Translations under genes and position numbers: made by a program
The notes under the pieces: generated by a model
What the model was told of the DNA's origin: nothing
What the model saw: the letters and a program-made list of their open reading frames with translations, nothing else
Databases searched by the model: none
NCBI RefSeq assembly: GCF_027172205.1
Contig: NC_070607.1
Coordinates: 68,820,831 to 68,884,830, forward strand
DNA: 64,000 bases
Direction of reading: 5' to 3'
DNA from: Podarcis raffonei
Taxonomy: Eukaryota; Chordata; Lepidosauria; Squamata; Lacertidae
Shown: in pieces, positions 56,433 to 64,000 of the stretch
How the letters are laid out: every line of letters begins with the position of its first letter
How positions within the stretch are numbered: position 1 is the stretch's first letter

Positions 56433-59400
56433 AGAGAAGCTGGCTTCTCAGATCTGTGCAAACTAATATAAAAATATAGTTTGACTTTTCTCACTTGCTT
56501 AGTTACTTGTTCATCTAGTAACTATTGGGATCTATCATGATGATATCCAAACACAACTACTGTATCTGTGAAATAAAGATCCCTTTATCACTCTCTCTAT
56601 TTTAAACGACTTTGGAGGGTAGTAGATCGCCGCCAGTTTTGATACTTGTTGGTAGATTGCAACCTACTTGAGGTTGGACATGCCTGTTCTAGACAATCTG
56701 GTGTAGTAACAACTGTGAAACTTTCAGAGTCAAAAGTGTTAGCATCTTACACCATCAGAAAAGCAAGCAAATTATGGATGGATCCTGAGATTCTGTTTTT
56801 GCCAAATCCCCTCTCCCCACACCCCTGAAAGTCTACTCCAGAGGGGAAGAGAGGGAAATCAACAAAACTGCCTTTCCCCCTGACGTTAGATGGAGGCTGC
56901 ACAGAATGGCACCTTAGGATCCAATCACATTTTTTTGCCAACACGCACAAGTTACTTACTTTCTCCTGTTTCCAAAGTGTTGCAAAAATAATGGAACAGG
57001 ACAATCCTACTGTAACTTGGTTTTGTGTATGTCAGACATGTCCAATCAGTCAACCGCAATCAACCAATAGATCACAGGAGTGATCCTAGTCGATCGTGGG
57101 ATTAAAGAAAGTGGGCAAGGAATGTTGCCGCCCCTTCCCCTGGCTCCTGCCGCAGCTGCAGGGAAGGCAAGCACAAGGAATGTTGCCCAGCTCAACCTTC
57201 CCGCCAGCAGCAGGACCCAGCGCCAGGGGGAGGGACATTCCTTGCCTGCTCACTTACTGTCCAGCCCGGTTGCAGGGGCGGCCCCATGGGTCCCTCCACC
57301 GCTGGGAAGGCAGGGTTGGGCGATATTCCTTGCGCTTGCTGCCCGGCCTTCACTGCTGCAGCAGCGGCCCTGGGTCCCTCCACTGCCGCCGGGAAGGCCA
57401 GGCCGGGCAGCAAGTGCAAGGAATGTCACCCAGCCTAGCCGTCACTGCTGCAGTGGTGGCCCTGACACTGGGTCCCCCTGCCGCCGCAGGGAAGACCAGG
57501 ACAGGTGGAAAGAACAAGGAATGTCGCCTGGCCCAGTCTTCCCGGATGTGGGGGTAAAGGGGGGGGGCAGGCACGATCGGGATGCACGTCAGCTATGCGG
57601 CTACCTTTGATGGGGGGAGAGAAAGGGCTGCGGGGGGGGGGTGGAGAGCTGGTTAAGTGGAGGGAGAGGGGCTGGTTGGGGGTGGGAAGAGAGAGAACTT
57701 TTGCCTCCCTTTCCTTCCCACCCCCACTTAAACTCCCCCCTCCCGCATCCACTTAGCTACCTCCTTCCACACACGCACCCCACACATGTACCTCGTCCCT
57801 CCAAAGACAATGGGTAGATCACTGCCTGCATTTTAAACTGGGAATAGATCGCAGTCTCTTGTGAGTTGGTCGTGCCTGGTCTATGTTATTTTAGCTAGCA
57901 AGTCCTCATATGGAAGCTTCTTTAGATTTAGGCTAAAAATTCAGCAGCTCAATCTTGCAAATCATCCCAAATACACCACTGTATCTTAAATGGAATTTAA
58001 TATACAGAAAGTTTGAAAAAATTCTGCTCAGTTATTCTGCTTTAAAAATATTAGGATGACACCAGAAGAAATTTGAGTTATTGACGCCTCACCTTTCCTA
58101 CAGTAGAGAAAAACTCTTCCAAATCTCTTGGCCTAATTCTTGCAGCAAGCTGCATACAGAATACTGTTCGAGCATCTCTCTCCTCTGGAGTTAGATTATC
58201 AATAGGTTCTCTGAAAATAATAGATAAACCATGGTCAGTAATTTTCAATTTTAAAAGCTAATTTGAACAAATTTGTTCTGATATTCATTAAATCCATTTA
58301 CACTCAGACACAGATGGAGGTTTAACATTCAAATAGCACATGCTTCAAGTAAGGCAGACAGGTTCCCCTGTTTTTCAACTGCACCAGATATCTACAGTCC
58401 CCTTTAATGAGATGTGTCAATGTCTCAATATCTCAGAATTCATTATTTATAGTGCAAAAAAGGTATTGCCCTCAGAAAAGGGCTCTTTCCTGTGTAATGT
58501 ATATTCCTACCCCAATATACAAGAATGTGTAACGCAGATGAAAAAGACAAAATAGGGTTGGGAGAAGGTGCTCGGGGTTAACAAAGGATGTTTTAGAGGT
58601 CTTGCACCCCGATTCTACAAGTATGCCTGGAAAAATCTGTTAATTTAATGGACATACTTCTAAGTACGTACACCTTACCTAATCCCAGCATTAGAAAGGA
58701 AATGCTTTTAACCTCAACGTACTTTAATAGTTGTGTATGTCTGAAATGAAAGAACGTATTCAGCCATTTTACAAATTTATGTCTTTCGATATTCTATCCA
58801 TACAAAGGCAGTAATCAGTATAGCACTGGGCAGCAAGAGAAATGCAATGATGCATAGAAAAAATGAAGACATATGACTGTATTTATCAAGCTTAAGCAGA
58901 ATAGCACTTTTTACACACAAAAATGCATTATCATATACTTTGCAACTGAAAGGCAGTATTACAAAATGTTTCAATCTCCCTCCAAACATTATTTACACCT
59001 TACCCTTGCAAAATGTCCACATTTTGCGGACTATGGCAAGAATGGGAGTAAGGTCTAAACCTAACAGCACTCTGTTTGCAAAGTGACCATGACTCCAGTT
59101 ACAAGACTGCTAATCTATGCCTGACATTGTGATCACTCTTTAATTCAATCAATCCCCCTATTTTCAAAGCAAGTCCCCTATATGTGGATAGGCCAGACAA
59201 GAACACACAGGGGCCGAGATCTATACATGGGTGCCGCTAGCAAATTTTGGCAGGAGAGATGAATTAACAAGCTTAAGCTCACAGGAGCCCAAAGATAGTA
59301 GCTAGGATGAATGCAAGAAAACAGCCCAATGCTTGTTTTCTTTCAGCCTGGCCTGATGGGGAATGACCCTAATTGCCTGCCGCAAGTACTGAATTAAGCA

Positions 59401-61537
59401 GTGAAGGATGGCTTTTCAAAAAATGGAGGAGCAGGCAGCTGAGGCTAACATGACATTTGCCCATTGGGTCCATGAAACTGCGAGTTAAGAATAATCTCTG
59501 TAGGCCATAACTGCACCCCAAGCTCCTGCAGCTTAGCTGCCATTTGGGTCATCTTACCCAATGGTTCCATAGAGCCTAACGTAGGGAGACATTCCAGCGC
59601 CTCTACTCAGACCAGATAGTTCCTTCCTTCAGCAGAGGTTGTTCCCACAGACCTGAGACACATCAGTGTGGTATGGAGAACAGCTGAAAGGAGCACAATA
59701 TCTCTTGCTGCTCCATCTGTGAAAATTTTACAATAATCTACTTATAGCTCGGGATACGGGTGGCGCTGTGGGTTAAACCACAGAGCCTAGGACTTGCCGA
59801 TCAGAAGGTTGGCGGTTCGAATCCCCATGACGGGGTGAGCTCCCATTGCTCGGTCCCTGCTCCTGCCAACCTAGCAGTTCGAAAGCACATTAAAATAGGT
59901 ACCGCTCCGGCGGGAAGGTAAATGGCGTTTCCGTGCGCTGCTCTGGTTCGCCAGAAGCGGCCTAGTCATGCTGGCCACATGACCCAGAAGCTGTACGCCG
60001 GCTCCCTCAGCCAATAAAGCGAGATGAGCGCCGCAACCCCGGAGTCAGCCACGACTGGACCTAATGGTCATGGGTCCCTTTACCTTTACTTATAGCTCAT
60101 TCATGTCAAATGCATTAAGTCACCTTCACACAGAGGTGTATCACAGATGCCTTTCAAAGGACGTTCCTATTAATGGCCAGAGAAAGCAAAAGGTCGTACT
60201 ACCAGCAATAAAAGAACATCAAATTCTGTAGTGCTACCAACATCCACAACACTTCAGAACTGCCACAATCAATCAAAATAGGTGCACTCTATGCTACTCA
60301 TGCCAAATTAAAATACTAACAATAACCTTGGCTTGCAGAGGCAGCACACTAAACATGCACAGAGAGCATGTTCTGGAAGCTGAAAGGTGAGAATGAGATT
60401 TGCACAGAAAGCAACTGAGACACCTCATATAATATTCAACACTGCACAGTCAATTTAAACAGTAGTATTCAACTGCCTACCTCACAGGACTCTTGTCTTT
60501 TCTAAATGGACTTTTGCTCCTGGATCGTCGTCTACTGTGGAAAAAAGGATACAACCAATTATGAAGGTATTAAATACATCAAAATAGATAATTAAATAGT
60601 CACCATAAAATAAGAGAAGCAAACCTTATTTTAATGTTGTGAGGCAAGCCAATCTTTCCTCTGATGGCACTGTTAAATTTTGGACCAGAACTAGATTAAA
60701 AAAAAAAGACAATATATTACTAAGCAAGTTCATTATTGGCAGGAACAATCTTGAAAGAAACTAAATGCTAACTGGTGTTCACTTTACAAGCATATTTGAA
60801 AGCAAGTGGGATGCAGTAAGGCAGATATGTGAAGCATATCCAAAATTAACCTGAGATATCATTTTGACATTATGAGAAAGTCTGGGCTAGTTCTCAGATG
60901 ATTTAGTGTGACATATATATGAACAAGAAGGCGCGCAAGCAAAGTCTCAGGCTTGCATGGTCTGTCTTATCCTCCCCCTGCAAGGACTTTTAGTTTCATG
61001 GACTTGGCATTATGTATGAACCAAATATTGTTATTCCACCATTACAGTGATTACCCACTCTGATACTGCAAAAGAAAATTGTGTCACTGCTACAGTCATA
61101 CTGTGATTTCAGATCCCACATGATACTGGAAGCAGATTTCTCTTAAGTTGTCTGCTTAAAAGTATTTTGAAAAACCTAAGCCAAGGTACAGAAATGTATA
61201 CATCTTAAAATTGAGGCTTATGCAGCTATATTAAAAGGTTAGTTTGCCTTTTTTTAAAAAATAAAACTTATACTTTTATTACATTTCCTGCTTATTCAGC
61301 AATGAAATAGTAGAACTAAAATGACAATTTTGTGCAACATACTAGGGGCTTCTGTAACGGCCTCTGAATCGCCGTTCTCTACTTCTTGAACGGCTGCGTC
61401 TCCGTTCTTTACTTCTACTGCGCTTCCTCTCCCGACTTTTGCTCTTCTTCCTCTCACGATCACGACTTCGTTTGCGCTCCTTACTTCTACTCCTCTTCCT
61501 GTCATGGCTACGACTTCTGCTCTTGCTCTTTTTTCTC
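45968..61537 (-). CDS. RBM39: RNA-binding protein 39 / CAPERalpha (last 14 coding exons, 5' partial)
   Basis: Splicing factor and transcription coactivator of nuclear speckles, related to U2AF65. Exons in order: 61343-61537, 60625-60690, 60481-60534, 58093-58210, 55599-55751, 54538-54675, 53774-53839, 52510-52714, 51779-51856, 50595-50627, 48905-48980, 48692-48797, 47292-47370, 45968-46068. All phases join, giving 488 residues of about 530; roughly the first 36-38 residues lie beyond the right edge. The first visible exon is the RS domain (RKKSKSRSRSHDRKRSRS and on to RRFRGRYRSP). RRM1 is in exons 58093 and 55599 (TVFCMQLAARIRPRDLEEFF, SKGIAYVEFVDV). RRM2 is in 54538 to 52510 (MRLYVGSLHFNITEDMLRGI, SKGYGFITFSDSECAKKALE). 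A C-terminal UHM-type RRM has the expected RWF signature (HGRWFAGKMI) and ends LLVPARR. Introns follow GT-AG with phases as in mammals. Confidence 0.97.
46384..46697. mobile_element. hAT non-autonomous element
   Basis: The terminal inverted repeats are CAGGGGTTTTCAACCAGTGT at the left and ACACTGGTTGAAAACCACTG at the right, continued inward by a second inverted pair (GGCCTTGAATGATGGTCAGG against CTGACCATCATTCAAGGCAC). It is about 310 bp and non-coding. It lies in the last RBM39 intron and contains the left arm of a 41-bp inverted duplication. Confidence 0.8.
46566..46606 (+). repeat. 41-bp inverted repeat, left arm
   Basis: It begins GCCTTGTTGCTGTTTAACAG and is the exact reverse complement of 47170-47210, with 563 bp between the arms. 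It sits inside the hAT element. Confidence 0.9.
47170..47210 (-). repeat. 41-bp inverted repeat, right arm
   Basis: Exact reverse complement of 46566-46606. It lies just outside the hAT element and 82 nt from the penultimate RBM39 exon (47292). Confidence 0.9.
47215..47275 (+). mobile_element. L2-type LINE tail
   Basis: AATAGGGCGGTATATAAATT followed by CTAATAATAATAGTAATAA is an L2-group 3' tail, about 60 bp, between the inverted-repeat arm and the penultimate exon. Confidence 0.5.
47855..47995. mobile_element. Hairpin MITE (hAT-like), decayed copy
   Basis: GGGGAATCTGTGGTATTTCA, GACTACAATTCCCATCATCT, and the inverted end AACATCTGGAGTACTACAGG. It is the family of 27746-27879, here in an RBM39 intron. 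Confidence 0.6.
48316..48482. mobile_element. Tigger/pogo-like MITE
   Basis: The termini CAGTGGTACCTCGGGTTACA and ...TCTGAGGTACCACTG are inverted repeats flanked by TA on both sides. It is 167 bp, with repeated CTTCAGGTTACG units inside. Confidence 0.85.
50595..50627 (-). CDS. RBM39: RBM39 33-nt micro-exon
   Basis: Flanked by CTTTAG before and GTGAGA after. With one base from the previous exon it encodes DLQTRLSQQSE. Its size and phase (2 + 30 + 1) let it be included without shifting frame, and the orthologous human peptide DLQTRLSQQTE lies in an alternatively spliced region. Confidence 0.9.
50925..51665 (+). mobile_element. L2-type LINE 3' part with microsatellite
   Basis: The left piece (TACTACAATGTGCTCTATGT, then GGGGCT) and the right piece (GTGGCTAGAATGCTAGTAGG, GTTCAAGGTTCTTGTATAAT, CCTGGAGCTGCACATTCAGT and a GTATGTAATTGAAATAAATT tail) are the L2 post-RT region and 3' end. 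A second tail with (TTA)n, (CTA)n and (CAT)n runs interrupts it at 51065-51140. It lies in the RBM39 intron before the micro-exon. Confidence 0.75.
52887..52961 (+). repeat. 75-bp inverted repeat, left arm
   Basis: It starts TTGCTATAAAACCGATAGGT and ends AATGCAAACCATGGCAT. It is the exact reverse complement of 53509-53583, with 547 bp between the arms, in the RBM39 intron 52715-53773. Confidence 0.95.
53113..53316. mobile_element. Tigger/pogo-like MITE inside the inverted-repeat loop
   Basis: It starts CAGTCGTACCTTGGAAGTCG after a TA. The right end is decayed (CAAGTACCAAGG ... ATGACTG, then TA). It lies in the spacer between the two 75-bp arms. Confidence 0.6.
53509..53583 (-). repeat. 75-bp inverted repeat, right arm
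   Basis: Exact reverse complement of 52887-52961 over all 75 positions. It ends 191 nt from the RBM39 exon at 53774. Confidence 0.95.
54790..54830 (+). repeat. (GGGAGA)n purine repeat
   Basis: About 40 bp of GGGAGA units in an RBM39 intron, purine-only on the plus strand. Confidence 0.85.
55463..55535 (-). mobile_element. CR1 LINE 3' fragment
   Basis: ATAGAATTGTAGAGTTGCAA, then GGGTCATCTACTCCACCCC and CTGCAATGCA: a short CR1 3' end in the same orientation as those at 3371 and 29917. Confidence 0.75.
56391..56428 (+). repeat. (GA)n microsatellite
   Basis: About 36 bp of uninterrupted AG units in an RBM39 intron, next to G-rich sequence at 56150-56370. Confidence 0.9.
56617..56700. mobile_element. 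hAT-like element end
   Basis: GTAGTAGATCGCCGCCAGTT ... GGTTGGACATGCCTGTTCTA resembles the right end of the element at 57033-57885 (GATCGCAG ... GAGTTGGTCGTGCCTGGTCT). It is a partial copy. Confidence 0.45.
56760..56925. repeat. Unnamed interspersed repeat, copy 3
   Basis: It carries the CCCTGAAAGTCTACTCCAGA centre and a TCTGTTTTTGCC / ACAGAATGGCACC pair of flanks, resembling 32520-32745. Confidence 0.4.
57033..57885. mobile_element. GC-rich hAT-like non-autonomous element
   Basis: The left end CAGACATGTCCAATCAGTCA and the right end GAGTTGGTCGTGCCTGGTCT form loose inverted repeats. The GATCGTGG and AGATCGCAG motifs recur near the ends. The interior, about 700 bp, is strongly GC-rich and built of imperfect repeats (TGCCGGGAAGG, CAAGGAATGTTGCC and CAAGGAATGTC). 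Long open frames in it come from base composition; I see no protein family. Confidence 0.5.
59739..60098 (+). mobile_element. Sauria-type tRNA SINE, full length with TSD
   Basis: The body is 59751-60086 and is flanked by a perfect 12-bp direct repeat TACTTATAGCTC (59739-59750 and 60087-60098). The head has RNA polymerase III A- and B-boxes (GGGTGGCGCTGTGGGTTAAA and GGCGGTTCGAATCCCC). The body (CCGCTCCGGCGGGAAGGTAA, GGCCACATGACCCAGAAGCT) and the tail (GTCCCTTTACCTTT, shared with BovB 3' ends) match the squamate-specific Sauria/ACA SINE. It lies in the RBM39 intron between 58210 and 60481. The perfect duplication suggests a fairly recent insertion moved by BovB enzymes. Confidence 0.93.
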
Positions 61538-64000
61538 CTGAACAGGACAAACAACACAAGTTTAGGTGTCTTTTTTTCCAAAAGCAGCAAATAATAAGAT
61601 CCACTTAAAAGTTAGACTATGAATTGGGTAGGTAGGCAAGTTTTAAAAATCCCCATCAAGTAAGTTATGGCAACTGCAGCATGAATGCAAATTTTCTTTA
61701 TAATGTACATTATTTTTTAAATAATGCAATCATTCTTTAATCAAATTACATAATTTATTTTAATTCTCTCTAAACCATTTATACAATAGTTAAAAGCAAT
61801 GCACTGGGTATGTACAAGCCTTCAAGGTGACAGCACACATTCACAAGCATACCCTCAACCAGGATAAACATACGGGTACCTCACTCTTTAAAATATCTAC
61901 CTCCCTCCTAGGAGGAGGAATATTTTATCAAACAGAAGACACAAAAATGTTTAAACTGCAGATAACTATACCTACCAAGTTCCTTTGGAGAAATGTCAGG
62001 TTCATAGTTGATTCTGAACTGTTCATTTAATGAGACTCTCTTTCCACTCTACTGCCTGCTCACGCTAGATATGTTCCAAATGGAGAAGGTCCCATTGGAG
62101 CAAGTAGCTTGGATCCCAGGTGCCCTTCTGCTAGCGGAAAGCCTCTTCCACTCACAGAAGGGCTGTTTCCGACCTAGCGGAAGAGCATTGCATGAGAAAA
62201 GCAACCCCAAATCCAAAGAATTGCTTCTGTTTGCATAAGCTATTTTCAAGACATTATTACGGCCCACTAGTTTATCCTACAGCTTCCTTATTCACTATTT
62301 CTCTCATACTGTAGACACAGTATGCTACCTTGTGCTGCTGGGCTTGTGAGAAATATTTTACCATCACTTGCAAGAAAATTCAAACAGCACTAATACATTG
62401 TCTTCTTCCCCTCATTTATCTGGATCCAAGTCAATGATTTAGCCCCTTAAGAGTTATATATTCTAAACCATTTGCTGCTTTTAACAGAAATGCAAAGTAT
62501 TTTTAAGAGGGGGGAAACCTACAGAAGTAACATAGGGACCCAAAGACAGGTTCAAATGTAAGAACATATACATACTGCATTACCCCAAAAGACATAATTA
62601 GTCTATATTAGGGTTTCTCCATGCTTAAAAGCAGGGACAAATAATGTTTCCACTGTAAAGTACATGTCTCAGAACAGGAAGATATTATAAGAGCAGAACT
62701 GAGCTCACAATTCTTTCACATGAAAATTCATCCTTAATTCCCCTTAATTACTTTTTTCAGTAGCATAATATGGGGAGCCCTTTTGGTTTGCTGGTAAACA
62801 GTTGGAGTCAGAAACTGTTGCAGTTCTATTGCAAAAAATCCAGAGGTACTCCCTCCTGTGCCTCTGCTTTAAAGGATTTAGAGCATAAATGTTCACGAAA
62901 CTCTATTTGTTGACCCTGGTTTATTAGAGTGGTGCATTTATTTTTTACTTAAGCTGTAATATCGTAACAAGAGTACTGAATTTCTTAAAAGTTGTTTAAG
63001 CTAACACCACCTGCCTATAATTTGCACTTTTCATTTCACATGGTTTATTGCATCCAGAGTATTCAACCTTGTCCAGGAGTAAGGTCACTAGCTAAACTGG
63101 ACAACTGGAATTAAGTCAAGAGTTAAGATCTCACTCAGATTCTATTCTAAACAAAGAGATTGAACGAATTCATAGTACTATTTGAATCAGTTATGTTTCT
63201 ACCCCGTACATAGGAAGACAAGTAGGTTATGAATCAGATAGCTTCAGTGAGCAAAAACCAGGGCCTTGGTTTGTAATCACAAGGAGGACCATTTGTTTCT
63301 ACTGTGATTTGTTAATTAAAATTCAAGAAATCCATAGGCTAAATAATCAACTCAAACCTAAGGAGTTTACCTAGCATGATATTAGTGAGATATTATGGAT
63401 GGTATTCCTCTTTGCAGTCAGATATCCTCAAGAAACATCCTTATAGAAAGCAATTCTTCTTTGATTCCCAGATGACTAAAACTGTCAATACAGGAATAAC
63501 CAGATGAAATATTGCCAATATCCCCCTTCCCAAGGAAAATGTATAGATTTGAGACCTAATACCTAGGTAAGGAATTATTGCAACATGTACATTTTCATAT
63601 ACCTGGAACCTACAAGCCCAGTAACTTAAGGCTGCCTGATAGTTATGATATGTGGGGGGTTTTTCTAGTTCGCCTTTTCTTTTAAGCTGTAAGACTCTTG
63701 TATCAGTTATGTACCAAACAATAATGTGGCAAGTAAAACATTTATGGGAACTACAAGAATTTTCCTACTGCAGGAATAAAAAGAAATTCTGAGAAGATAC
63801 TGAAGTTCAAACTTGGACCTCCAATTAATGTTCATATCATTATTATTAAATAACAAGTGTGACCAATTGTTTCTCCATTAAAATATAAAACATAGCATGT
63901 GAAATTTACCCAAGTTGAAAATTAGGGTTTCAACTCCTTTCTACCACAAGTCAAATAATTTAAATTTCTAATAAATCTGTCACATCGAGAATGCATAATA
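61538..64000 (-). other. RBM39: RBM39 intron running off the right edge
   Basis: AT-rich intron upstream of the RS-domain exon. I searched it by eye for the exon carrying the N-terminus (MADDIDIEAMLE...) and for the following small exon, and found neither, so these should lie beyond 64000. No clear repeat family is recognised; a weak inverted motif (TAGCGGAA) is present near 62130-62180. Confidence 0.55.

Noticed and set aside
57080-57610. 176-codon open frame in GC-rich DNA
   Set aside because: It lies in a GC-rich repeat element with many overlapping open frames on both strands; composition explains it.
59751-59830. Functional tRNA gene
   Set aside because: The A- and B-box region is the head of a full-length SINE with its own body, tail and target duplication.

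Overview
The window comes from a vertebrate nuclear genome, almost certainly a squamate reptile. The evidence is conserved host genes with short exons in long AT-rich introns, together with a full tRNA-derived Sauria-type SINE, a BovB (RTE) LINE, CR1 and L2-type LINE pieces, MIR-like CORE-SINEs, many TA-flanked and hAT-like MITEs, and a Ty3/Gypsy chromovirus.

The gene order is RBM12 (-), NFS1 (-), ROMO1 (+), RBM39 (-), the same order and orientation as human 20q11.22. RBM12 has its whole coding region in one exon at 7478-10111; its 5' UTR exons and CpG-island promoter lie near 16.5-17.6 kb. NFS1, the mitochondrial cysteine desulfurase, has 13 coding exons between 26871 and 40722. It shares a CpG-island bidirectional promoter (about 40.1-41.1 kb) with ROMO1, a 79-residue mitochondrial inner-membrane protein with two coding exons (42355-43402). 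RBM39, a splicing factor, has its last 14 coding exons between 45968 and 61537; its N-terminal exons lie beyond the right edge.

Between the RBM12 promoter and the NFS1 3' end lie a BovB fragment with a target-site duplication (18352-19146), a decayed CR1-type fragment, and a whole-looking 5.5-kb chromovirus (20320-25808). The chromovirus has LTRs that I read as identical, a 5-bp target duplication, a primer site that looks self-complementary to its own LTR (Tf1/sushi style), and a pol frame that runs into the 3' LTR.

The points most worth a second look are: a 2-bp homopolymer length change that breaks the frame of NFS1 coding exon 5 in this sequence; a GC-AG intron in NFS1 with a hairpin MITE 22 nt past the donor; and two perfect inverted duplications (75 bp and 41 bp) in RBM39 introns, each pair separated by about 550 bp. 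Others are a cluster of short palindromic repeats in one NFS1 intron, and the chromovirus architecture. I found no CRISPR array, no rRNA, no free-standing tRNA gene and no prokaryotic-type system.
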